The notes below the pieces were generated by a model. That model ran no database searches. It saw nothing but the letters and a program-made list of their open reading frames with translations, and was not told the DNA's origin. The position numbers and the translations under genes were made by a program. Positions 8,012 to 13,587 of a stretch of DNA of 13,587 nt are shown here, in pieces. How positions within the stretch are numbered: the stretch's first letter is position 1; each line of letters starts with the position of its first letter. Source of the stretch: Bacteroidales bacterium (GTDB lineage: Bacteria > Bacteroidota > Bacteroidia > Bacteroidales > UBA7960); contig SLNU01000354.1 of assembly GCA_007132865.1 (NCBI GenBank), positions 1 to 13,587 on the forward strand, read 5' to 3'.

Positions 8012-8193
8012 GTTCGAACTGCGCCGGCCCTTCAGCCCGCCAATGTTCTCACCCCGACATGGGGATGCACATTGCGCTGGCCATTGTTGCCGCTCGCACG
8101 AATCCTGCGAAGCGCATATATTTCCGGAGGAAATTTGAGGTAGCGCGAAGCAGGATTTCGGCGAGCGGCTATAAGGGATGGCGCAGTTCGAAC
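8012..8193. repeat. Large foldback (nested inverted repeats) in the permease-mnmA gap
   Basis: The 314-bp gap 7943-8256 has no credible gene but contains nested symmetry. Outer arms gttcgaactgcgcc (8012-8025) and ggcgcagttcgaac (8180-8193) are perfect 14-bp reverse complements. Inner arms at 8090-8108 and 8150-8168 match at 16 of 19 positions. On the same centre, gcgc (8112-8115) pairs with gcgc (8143-8146), and a six-pair hairpin with a GGA loop sits near the tip (8120-8134). On the left side a CCCC/GGGG hairpin (8052-8055 with 8061-8064) adds a second branch. As RNA this would form a closing stem with at least two branches. As DNA it could be a short non-autonomous foldback element. Which of these applies cannot be told from one copy. 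It ends before the mnmA promoter, so it belongs to the permease 3' side. Confidence 0.7.
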
Positions 8194-8219
8194 GCCGGCA
8201 GGGGCATATGAATTTTATG

Positions 8220-8227
8220 TAGCTTTG
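8220..8227 (+). promoter_or_regulatory. Bacteroidota-type -7 promoter element for mnmA
   Basis: tagctttg matches the Bacteroidota -7 consensus TAnnTTTG perfectly and is followed by ca, as is common. It lies 29 bp before the mnmA start, leaving a leader of about 25 bases. No convincing TTG at -33 was found upstream. Confidence 0.6.
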
Positions 8228-8256
8228 CAAATAGTTCCAAAAAAATTCCGCTGGAA

Positions 8257-9435
8257 ATGAATATAAATACCCGTGTGGTTGTCGGTTTATCGGGTGGGGT
8301 AGACAGCTCCGTGGCTGCCCATTTGCTTGTGGAGCAGGGTTATGAGGTGATCGGGGTGTTCATGCGCAACTGGCATGACGAGTCGGTGACTTTGTCTGAC
8401 AATTGTCCGTGGATAGAAGACAGCAATGACGCGATGATGGTGGCCCAGAAGCTGGATATCCCATTCTCGGTACTCGACTTCAGCGAGCCATACCGCAAAC
8501 GCATTGTGGACTATATGTTTGCCGAATACGAGGCGGGACGGACCCCAAACCCGGATGTACTGTGCAACCGCGAGATCAAGTTCGACGTCTTTCTGGCAGC
8601 GGCGCGGAAACTAGGGGCAGATTTTGTGGCTACGGGACATTATTGCAGAAAAGCATCCGACGAAAAAGACGGAAAAACCATTTATCGCCTGCTGGCAGGG
8701 GCCGATGCGAATAAGGACCAAAGTTATTTCCTTTGCCAGCTCAGACAGGAGCAGCTTGCGCGTGCACTTTTCCCGATCGGGGAACTGCAGAAGGCGGAAG
8801 TGCGGAAGATCGCATCTGAACTGGAATTGGTGACGGCAGAGAAAAAGGACAGCCAGGGACTGTGTTTTGTCGGCAAGGTGCATTTGCCGGATTTCCTGCA
8901 ACAGCAGCTGAAACCCAAGACAGGCGATATTGTGCTGATACCGGATGATGTGGCGCGGGACCTGAAGGATGCGCAAACTGCGGTGTCTGATCTTTGCACG
9001 GCTCCTGCCTATATCCGCGGTCACGGCAGGGTGGTCGGCACCCACCAGGGGGCTCATTTCTTTACCATCGGGCAACGAAAGGGCTTAAATACCGGGGGAA
9101 TGGAGAAGCCCCTATATGTTATCGCCACCGATACCGGGGCGAACATCGTTTATGTGGGAATGGGGGAGGAGCATGCCGGACTGTTCCGTCCGGGCCTGTT
9201 TGTAAAGGGAGCGGACATCCACTGGATACGGGAGGACCTGGCCTTGCAGGCCGGGCAGCAGGCACGTTACCAGGTGCGTATCCGTTACCGGGAGCCCCTT
9301 GGGGATGCCAGCCTTTATATGCGGGATGACGGACTGTATGTGGTTTTCGATGAGCCGAGGCGCGGGGTGGCTCCGGGCCAGTTTGTGGCCTGGTATGAGG
9401 GGGATGAGTGCATCGGGTCCGGCGTTATTGCCTGA
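8257..9435 (+). CDS. mnmA: tRNA-specific 2-thiouridylase MnmA
   Basis: A cytosolic enzyme that uses ATP and a relayed persulfide sulfur to make 2-thiouridine at wobble position 34 of tRNAs for Lys, Glu and Gln. The 392-residue length is normal. The N-terminal PP-loop SGGVDSS is at residues 12-18. The two catalytic cysteines are visible as Cys103 in the [12 protein letters not shown] block and Cys203 in [13 protein letters not shown] (TGHY context) and the tRNA-binding FTIGQRKGL segment are also present, and the C-terminal beta-barrel domain ends normally. The ATG at 8257 is right because the family begins only a few residues before the PP-loop. It has its own promoter element at 8220 and stands alone on this strand after the structured gap. 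Its last 11 bases overlap the end of the convergent zinc permease gene. Confidence 0.98.
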   Translation: MNINTRVVVGLSGGVDSSVAAHLLVEQGYEVIGVFMRNWHDESVTLSDNCPWIEDSNDAMMVAQKLDIPFSVLDFSEPYRKRIVDYMFAEYEAGRTPNPDVLCNREIKFDVFLAAARKLGADFVATGHYCRKASDEKDGKTIYRLLAGADANKDQSYFLCQLRQEQLARALFPIGELQKAEVRKIASELELVTAEKKDSQGLCFVGKVHLPDFLQQQLKPKTGDIVLIPDDVARDLKDAQTAVSDLCTAPAYIRGHGRVVGTHQGAHFFTIGQRKGLNTGGMEKPLYVIATDTGANIVYVGMGEEHAGLFRPGLFVKGADIHWIREDLALQAGQQARYQVRIRYREPLGDASLYMRDDGLYVVFDEPRRGVAPGQFVAWYEGDECIGSGVIA

Positions 9436-10267
9436 CCCTGGCAGACCTTTTAATCCTGTTTCTGAGGGATACAGCCAGCCGGATGAGCAAGAACTGAAGC
9501 GTAAGGAAGAAAATGATGGCGGCGCCCGAGGGGATGTTCAGTCCGTAAGCGAATACCAGTCCGACTACAGATCCCGTAATGCCCCAAAAGGCTGCCAAAG
9601 GCATGATCCATGCATAATTGCGGGTGAAGACCATGGCCGTCAGCTGGGGGATTGTGAACAGACTGAGCACCAAAATGATGCCCACGGTTCGTATGCTGAT
9701 CACGATTGCCAGTCCGACAATCACCATCATGGCATACCTGAAGAACCTGACCGGCAGGCCCATGACGGTCGAAAATTCGGGATCGAAGGCGGTATGCACC
9801 ACCGGCCGGAAAAACACGAAAAAAAACAGGGCCGCAAGCAGGCAGAAGGCCAGCAGCATGTAAAGCTCTGCTTTGCCCACCGAAAGGATGCTTCCAAATA
9901 AAAAGCTCATCAGATTCGGGGTATAACCCGGGGTTAGGAAGACGAAGATGATCCCCAGGGCCATGCCGAACGACCAGATAATGGCAATGGCACTGTCTTC
10001 CCGGATCTTGCCCTGGTTGGAGATCCATTCGATGCCTACGGCCGACAGCACCGCAAAAATGGCAGCGCCCAGAAAGGGGTTAAGTCCGAGAAAATAAGCC
10101 AGTCCGATTCCCCCGAAGGATGCATGGGTAATACCCCCGCTGATGAAAACGATTTTGCGGGAAACGATATAGGTGCCGACCATGGAGGCCAGGATGCTGG
10201 TCAGGATGGCCGCATAAATGGCATGTCGGAAAAACGTATACTCAAAGATCGTGAAAAACTCACTCAT
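9425..10267 (-). CDS. znuB: Zinc/manganese-type ABC transporter permease (ABC-3 family)
   Basis: A 280-residue inner membrane permease of the ABC-3 family, the membrane channel of zinc, manganese or iron importers. About eight hydrophobic segments run through the protein (for example residues 14-35, 54-72, 92-112, 130-152, 170-192, 194-212, 222-240 and 245-265). The family block [19 protein letters not shown] is at about 43-61, and the cytoplasmic-loop region [17 protein letters not shown] near 162-178 is the part expected to contact the ATPase. The start is chosen at the ATG overlapping the ATPase stop by eight bases, preceded by an AAAGGAG-like site inside the ATPase gene, so translation is coupled. 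Zinc rather than manganese is favoured by the histidine-rich partner proteins, but metal choice is inference. The gene ends convergently against mnmA. Confidence 0.92.
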   Translation of the reverse strand: MSEFFTIFEYTFFRHAIYAAILTSILASMVGTYIVSRKIVFISGGITHASFGGIGLAYFLGLNPFLGAAIFAVLSAVGIEWISNQGKIREDSAIAIIWSFGMALGIIFVFLTPGYTPNLMSFLFGSILSVGKAELYMLLAFCLLAALFFFVFFRPVVHTAFDPEFSTVMGLPVRFFRYAMMVIVGLAIVISIRTVGIILVLSLFTIPQLTAMVFTRNYAWIMPLAAFWGITGSVVGLVFAYGLNIPSGAAIIFFLTLQFLLIRLAVSLRNRIKRSARVRQ

Positions 10268-11006
10268 GGCTGTGCTCCTTTAACACCCTGTGGGGCACCG
10301 GACCGTGGGCAATGATGTCGACCGGACAATTATAGACCTTCAGCACTTCCTCCGATATCTGGTTGGACGGGTGATAATGCAGGGTGCCGTTCACACAGGC
10401 GATCGTCTTGATAATCGGGGAGATCGTCCCGATGTCGTGGGAGATCAGGATGATGGCCATCTTCTTGTTCAGTTCCTTCAGCCAACGGTACAGGTCCTCT
10501 TCAAAGTTTTTGTCCACAAAGGTGTTGGGCTCGTCCAGGATGAGTAGCTGGGGATGATTGATCAGCGCCCGGCACAACAGCGTCTTCTGGAGCTGTCCGC
10601 CTGAAAGTTCCCCAATTGGGCGGGCGGAGAGTGCGCTCATCCCGGCCTCCTCCAGCATCGCGTCTACCTGCTTACGCTGGCCTTTGTTCAGGTGGGGGAA
10701 CCAATTGTTCCCGGCCTTCAGTCCGGAGCTGACCACCTCCCTTACGGTGATGGGAAAGCTTTTGTCGATCTGGGATACCTGAGGCAGGTAACCAGTCTTC
10801 GGCCGGCCACCGGGAAATACCACCTTCCCGGAAAACAGGGGGATGAGTCCGAGCATGACCTTTACCAGCGTGGTCTTCCCACCCCCGTTGGGCCCGATCA
10901 CCCCTATGAAATCGTCGGGGTAAACCGTGAAGTCCACATTGCTCAGCACCGGCTCAGATAAATACCCGGTTGACACTTCTTCCAATATGGCCAGCGGTTT
11001 GTTCAT
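10260..11006 (-). CDS. znuC: Zinc-type ABC transporter ATP-binding protein
   Basis: The 248-residue cytosolic ATPase that powers the importer encoded by its neighbours. Walker A GPNGGGKTT spans residues 38-46, the Q-loop glutamine is Gln76 (YLPQ), the signature LSGGQ is at 134-138, Walker B with catalytic Glu159 is in LLILDEP (154-160), and the H-loop is His190 in LISHD. All catalytic elements are intact. The C-terminal tail, from about residue 210, carries several histidines and one cysteine and ends in KEHSHE. Such tails are seen in zinc-importer ATPases and might sense metal; that is inference. The start overlaps the stop of the binding-protein gene in an ATGA junction, and its own 3' end overlaps the permease gene by eight bases, so the three are a tightly coupled operon. 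Confidence 0.94.
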   Translation of the reverse strand: MNKPLAILEEVSTGYLSEPVLSNVDFTVYPDDFIGVIGPNGGGKTTLVKVMLGLIPLFSGKVVFPGGRPKTGYLPQVSQIDKSFPITVREVVSSGLKAGNNWFPHLNKGQRKQVDAMLEEAGMSALSARPIGELSGGQLQKTLLCRALINHPQLLILDEPNTFVDKNFEEDLYRWLKELNKKMAIILISHDIGTISPIIKTIACVNGTLHYHPSNQISEEVLKVYNCPVDIIAHGPVPHRVLKEHSHE

Positions 11007-11884
11007 CTCAGAAACGCTTTAAAGGTTTCAGCCAGTTCATGCATGGCAGCCGGCCAGTCATATCCCAGGGGGTTTATCTGCACGATCGTGGCCCCTGTCT
11101 CTTCGCTGATCAGCCGGGCGTTCCGAATGTCGTATTCCTCTTGTATGAAGATCACGGGTGTGGCAAGCTCCCGTGCATTTTGTATCATTCTTGCCAGGCG
11201 TGCGGGGGAGGGCTCCTTCCCCTCATGTTCGATGGATATCTGCTCCAGTCCGTAGTCCCTTGCCAGGTAGGTGAGGGCCGGGTGAAAGATCATAAAACGC
11301 TTACTGGTTAGCGTTTCTGAAAGGCCGGAGAATTCCCTGTGGAGCCCTTCTACTTCGGCTTCAAGTGCGGGGTAATTCTCTGCCACCGTTTCACGAAAGG
11401 CGGGAAAAGCTTCCAGGATCGCATCCCTGATCACCGGCAGCAGGTCCAGCATCACGGCGGGAGACATCCAGATGTGCGGGTCAATGCCTCCCTCATGCAC
11501 ATGGTCCCCATGATTGACCTCTTCGCCCCGGATCAGGTCCACATGGCCGGAAAGGTTGACCACCTTCATGCCGGGGTTGAGTTCCCCGAGGCGGTTGATC
11601 CATGCCTGTTCATAACCGAGGTATCCGATCCTCAGATACAGTCCGGAGTCTGACAATCGCTTCAGCTGCAGGGACGAAGGTGAGTATGTGCCATGGCTGG
11701 CGCCCGAGGGCACCATGACGTTCACTTCAATTTCCTGGCCGGTTAGCCGGTCCACAAAATACTCCAGCGGTTGAATGCTGACAGAGACCATGGGCGCGAT
11801 TTCGCCCCGCTGACTGCAGGAAGCCAGAGAGACAATCGCCACCAGGGCAGCCAGGATGGTTTGTATATAATTCCGTTTATGCAT
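11003..11884 (-). CDS. znuA: Zinc-type ABC transporter substrate-binding lipoprotein
   Basis: A metal-binding protein of the cluster A-I (ZnuA/TroA) family that captures the ion in the periplasm and delivers it to the permease. The ATG at 11884 gives a clean lipoprotein signal (MHKRNY, hydrophobic 7-21, LASC with lipidated Cys23) and 293 residues. An in-frame ATG at 11902 adds six residues with two prolines and is less likely. Predicted metal ligands are His64 (SGASHGTYSP), His137 (DPHIWMSP) and His201 (HPALTYL). The usual aspartate of a DPLG motif appears as Asn271 in INPLGYDW, so the fourth ligand may be another residue or water. A short histidine-rich stretch, HGDHVHE at 125-131, matches the zinc-trapping loop of ZnuA proteins but is brief. 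It is the first gene of the operon and has a good promoter upstream. Confidence 0.93.
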   Translation of the reverse strand: MHKRNYIQTILAALVAIVSLASCSQRGEIAPMVSVSIQPLEYFVDRLTGQEIEVNVMVPSGASHGTYSPSSLQLKRLSDSGLYLRIGYLGYEQAWINRLGELNPGMKVVNLSGHVDLIRGEEVNHGDHVHEGGIDPHIWMSPAVMLDLLPVIRDAILEAFPAFRETVAENYPALEAEVEGLHREFSGLSETLTSKRFMIFHPALTYLARDYGLEQISIEHEGKEPSPARLARMIQNARELATPVIFIQEEYDIRNARLISEETGATIVQINPLGYDWPAAMHELAETFKAFLR

Positions 11885-11932
11885 GGGATGGGGTTTGGGC
11901 AAGGGTGTTTTGGTGAATCAGTGTATGCCTGT

Positions 11933-12008
11933 ACATGCAAAAATACACAGAGTTTTCATATGCATAACAACGAAGAATCCGCGGGTTTGTTCCGGGACAT
12001 GCAAAAAT
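11933..12008 (-). repeat. Direct repeat ATTTTTGCATGT, two copies
   Basis: The 12-mer attttt-gcatgt (minus strand) is present at 11944-11933, where it includes the -7 element of the zinc operon, and again at 12008-11997, 64 bp upstream and just after the stop of the preceding gene. The second copy matches seven of eight positions of the -7 consensus (GATTTTTG), so it may be a weaker second promoter or a repeated protein-binding site. Confidence 0.5.
11938..11970 (-). promoter_or_regulatory. Promoter and possible operator of the zinc importer operon
   Basis: Read on the minus strand, tatttttg (11945-11938) matches the -7 consensus TAnnTTTG and continues as TTTGCA. A TTG at 11970-11968 lies 22 bases upstream as a possible -33 element, a slightly long spacing. 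Between them is the 8-bp palindrome tatgcata (11959-11966), extended as TTnnTATGCATAnnAA, which could bind a metal-responsive repressor. The start codon lies about 50 bases downstream of the -7 element. No known Zur or Fur consensus was recognised. Confidence 0.5.
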
Positions 12009-12030
12009 CACGGCAGGCACACGGCACCAA

Positions 12031-12474
12031 TTACCAACGCTGCGGAAAACTGGAGAAAATGCGGCAACGTTCCTGCATATAGCGGAAATAGTAGAACAAC
12101 TGGTAGTTCAGGGTCTTGCCGTAATCGATGCGGGGGTCGTAGCTCAGGTAGGTTTCCGGCATGCAGTCCATCCGTCCCCTGCGTCCCAACAGGCTGTTCC
12201 ATTGGGTTACCAACTGCATGTTCCAGCTCTCCAGGTATTGCTGGCTGTACATTTCCTCGGATTGCCGCACCCTTATAAACCAAGTCTCGAAACCGGGATC
12301 GATGATGATCAGCTCATATTCCAGACTGTCGCCGGCTTCCGGGGCAAGCTTTTCAAGATGCAGTGTGTCGGATGGGGCAGAATCCGGACTGAAACCCATT
12401 GCCGTCACCCCGGGCAGTAAAAAGATACCGCACAATCCCCAAAAACAAACGATTGAAATCCAATTTCTTTTCAT
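12031..12474 (-). CDS. Exported protein resembling DUF6146
   Basis: A 147-residue protein of unknown function. A signal peptide covers about residues 1-26 (basic MKRN, then a hydrophobic stretch ending in VTAMG). There is no lipobox. A spacer rich in Pro, Ser and Asp follows, and then the core: EYELIIIDPGFETWF at about 52-66, YSQQYLESWNMQLVTQWN at about 76-93, and YGKTLNYQLFYYFRYMQERC near the C terminus. These blocks match my memory of the Bacteroidota family DUF6146; that assignment rests on recall, not on a search. The tryptophan- and tyrosine-rich core is well suited to a small globular periplasmic or outer membrane associated domain. The start is fixed by a strong AAAGGAGG site. It lies 92 bp after the phosphatidyltransferase gene and 146 bp before the zinc operon, on the same strand as both, with no evident functional link. 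Confidence 0.8.
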   Translation of the reverse strand: MKRNWISIVCFWGLCGIFLLPGVTAMGFSPDSAPSDTLHLEKLAPEAGDSLEYELIIIDPGFETWFIRVRQSEEMYSQQYLESWNMQLVTQWNSLLGRRGRMDCMPETYLSYDPRIDYGKTLNYQLFYYFRYMQERCRIFSSFPQRW

Positions 12475-12479
12475 GGCGT

Positions 12480-12487
12480 CCTCCTTT
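12480..12487 (-). promoter_or_regulatory. Strong Shine-Dalgarno site of the DUF6146-like gene
   Basis: On the minus strand aaaggagg ends five bases before the ATG at 12474. Such a full-length Shine-Dalgarno match is not seen before the other genes in this window and is uncommon in Bacteroidota. The 8-mer has an exact reverse complement, cctccttt, at 12550-12543 on the same strand, upstream in the same potential transcript. Confidence 0.8.
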
Positions 12488-12500
12488 CATGGAAGTACCA

Positions 12501-12508
12501 TAAATATA
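12501..12508 (-). promoter_or_regulatory. Weak -7-like element before the DUF6146-like gene
   Basis: tatattta on the minus strand matches seven of eight positions of TAnnTTTG, with a TTG about 25 bases upstream. If used, transcripts would start near 12494, giving a leader of about 20 bases that contains the Shine-Dalgarno site but not its upstream complement. Weak evidence. Confidence 0.25.
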
Positions 12509-12566
12509 CGAAATTGCCGGGACTTGTCAGATACAAGGCTGCAAAGGAGGTGACAGACAGGTGGAC

Positions 12567-13154
12567 TTATAAGCCTGTTTCCTTCCTCCGTTTCAAAATC
12601 CAGTATAACCCCCTGGTGTTTGGTCGGATTTCTTCAATAAGGATCAACACGAAGAATTTTTCTATATAGGCCAGTATCCCCCATCCGATGGCAAGGTAAT
12701 AAAGCCAGGGAACGAACGCATGGATAAACAACACGAACAGGAAGAATCCCTGCAGGTAGCCGGCGATGACCGCTCCATAGAGGTGGAGGCCGGGGACTTT
12801 CCGGAACCTGGCCCATCCGACGATATACGTAATCGCAAAAACGGCCAGGAATGCGTATAGCAGCCAGATATGCGGCAGAATGGCTTCCAAACGGAAGCGG
12901 TATATGCCATAGATGGCCAGTATGTAGGTGCCCAGGTCAGCCAGGTTGTCTAACTGCGCACCGAGTCTGGTGACCAGGTTATAGGTGCGTGCGATGAAAC
13001 CGTCGAGGATGTCTGATACCAGGCTGATGCAGATGAAGACCACAAACAGCCGTTCATTGCCCGACCAGGCAAACCACAGAATCAGCGGAAAAACGGCCAG
13101 GCGGTAGAAGCTAATCAGATTTGGCAGGTTGTAGATGTTCTCCTTTTTTCTCAT
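12567..13154 (-). CDS. CDP-alcohol phosphatidyltransferase family protein
   Basis: A 195-residue inner membrane enzyme of the CDP-alcohol phosphotransferase family, which joins a CDP-activated lipid or alcohol to a second alcohol with release of CMP. The full catalytic signature D-x2-DG-x2-AR-x8-G-x3-D-x3-D is present. Counting from the start at 13154 it runs from Asp48 to Asp73 (DILDGFIAR through LGAQLDNLAD). About six hydrophobic segments surround it, and the basic tail ends in LKRRKETGL. The start at 13154 overlaps the preceding stop by one base (TAATG), typical of coupling; an in-frame ATG at 13166 would lie inside the upstream gene. Phosphatidylglycerophosphate, phosphatidylserine or inositol-type products are all possible. 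Pairing with a dolichol-kinase-like gene hints at a less common lipid alcohol. Confidence 0.93.
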   Translation of the reverse strand: MRKKENIYNLPNLISFYRLAVFPLILWFAWSGNERLFVVFICISLVSDILDGFIARTYNLVTRLGAQLDNLADLGTYILAIYGIYRFRLEAILPHIWLLYAFLAVFAITYIVGWARFRKVPGLHLYGAVIAGYLQGFFLFVLFIHAFVPWLYYLAIGWGILAYIEKFFVLILIEEIRPNTRGLYWILKRRKETGL

Positions 13155-13587
13155 TATGCAAAACAAATCAACACGAGTAAAACACTCAGGGGAATCACCA
13201 GGTTGTCGGTTCCCCGCGGACTTAAAAGCTCGGCCAGTCCGGCCACCAAAGCGACCAGGGCGGATAGCATGGTGGATTGCAGGTCGAACTGCTGGTGGTG
13301 GTAATAGAAAGCGAACAAACTGAGCAGGAAGGCGGAAATGAAAAAGGCCAGCGACCCCACCCAGGTCTTGCCCATCCGTTTCCCGAACAGTACGATCTCA
13401 TGATTGTAGCCGTTGATTTTCATCCCAAGTAGTCCGGCTACCGGGTCGCTGACGGCCAGAATCATCATGGCCAGAATGAACAGAAAGCGGTTGTCCAGCT
13501 GGTGGGCGATCAGGAAAGTGACGTAGATGGCCACGGGCAGCAGGTAGCTTCCGGTAGACATTCGTTTGATGTCATGGATGGAGCGCA
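13154..13587 (-). CDS. Diacylglycerol/polyprenol (dolichol) kinase-like membrane protein (N-terminus outside window)
   Basis: The last 143 residues of a membrane protein whose frame is open to the right edge. An ATG at 13561 lies inside a conserved-looking stretch (RSIHDIKR before it), so the true start is outside the window. Four or more hydrophobic segments are visible. Conserved-looking blocks are SDPVAGLLG, FGKRMGKTWVGSLAFF and AELLSPRGTDNLVIPL. These resemble the CTP-dependent kinase family of dolichol kinase, yeast Dgk1 and plant phytol kinase, where a GK-S-xEGS-like loop and a late E...DNL segment are characteristic; phosphatidate cytidylyltransferases are more distant relatives. The likely reaction is phosphorylation of a membrane lipid alcohol, probably with CTP. 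The substrate is unknown. The stop codon shares one base with the start of the CDP-alcohol phosphatidyltransferase gene, so both are almost certainly co-translated. Confidence 0.82.
   Translation of the reverse strand, partial: RSIHDIKRMSTGSYLLPVAIYVTFLIAHQLDNRFLFILAMMILAVSDPVAGLLGMKINGYNHEIVLFGKRMGKTWVGSLAFFISAFLLSLFAFYYHHQQFDLQSTMLSALVALVAGLAELLSPRGTDNLVIPLSVLLVLICFA

Noticed and set aside
8011..8025. ggttcgaact resembling a tRNA T-loop
   Set aside because: No acceptor, D or anticodon arms can be placed around it. The gttcgaac core is itself palindromic and is explained by the inverted repeat.
7966..8211. Open frame of 81 codons on the plus strand in the permease-mnmA gap
   Set aside because: It lies wholly across the nested inverted repeats, has no ribosome site or recognisable domain, and its composition (many Arg, Ser, Cys) is typical of chance translation of structured DNA.
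12543..12553. Full Shine-Dalgarno sequence AAAGGAGGTGA on the plus strand
   Set aside because: The only nearby downstream start is GTG followed two codons later by a stop, so it serves no plus-strand gene. It is more interesting as its minus-strand complement.
12557..12578. Five-bp inverted repeat acagg/cctgt at the end of the phosphatidyltransferase gene as a terminator
   Set aside because: The stem is short, its loop includes the stop codon, and no T tract follows on the minus strand.
1..13587. Mobile elements, CRISPR arrays, prophage genes or toxin-antitoxin pairs
   Set aside because: No transposase or integrase motifs, regularly spaced repeats or target-site duplications were seen on either strand.

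Overview
The window looks like chromosomal DNA from a moderately GC-rich member of the Bacteroidota. Supporting signs are a TonB-dependent receptor with an N-terminal carboxypeptidase-regulatory-like domain, a lipoprotein with an acidic tail directly after its lipidated cysteine (the pattern of Bacteroidota surface lipoproteins), macroglobulin-type (MG2) and FtsX-type proteins of the kind common in that phylum, and promoter elements matching TAnnTTTG, the Bacteroidota -7 consensus. The genus cannot be read from the sequence. No rRNA, tRNA, CRISPR array, transposase or prophage gene is visible.

Layout. Positions 1-734 (minus) hold a nearly complete SDR oxidoreductase cut by the left edge. A short AT-rich divergent region (735-835), with a perfect 14-bp palindrome and a 15-bp direct repeat, separates it from a plus-strand run: a small surface lipoprotein (836-1252) coupled by an ATGA overlap to a TonB-dependent receptor (1249-3516), then a periplasmic or surface protein combining MG2, carboxypeptidase-regulatory-like and plug-like domains (3575-5473), then an FtsX/MacB-type permease without an ATPase (5525-7942). 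A 314-bp non-coding region (7943-8256) is rich in inverted repeats and ends in a good promoter for mnmA (8257-9435), the tRNA 2-thiouridylase.

The rest is on the minus strand. A zinc-type ABC importer operon (binding lipoprotein, ATPase, permease, each overlapping the next) occupies 9425-11884 and converges on mnmA with an 11-bp overlap. Upstream of it are a small exported protein resembling the DUF6146 family (12031-12474), a CDP-alcohol phosphatidyltransferase (12567-13154) and the C-terminal part of a dolichol/polyprenol/diacylglycerol kinase-like membrane enzyme (13154-13587, cut by the right edge). The last two are coupled by a one-base stop/start overlap and probably act in one lipid-alcohol pathway.

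The least ordinary items are the foldback structure at 8012-8193, a perfect 8-bp complement of the ribosome binding site of the 12031-12474 gene lying 55 bases upstream of that site, and the multidomain protein with a plug-like segment but no beta barrel and an internal tandem repeat. None has been tested by a database search here.
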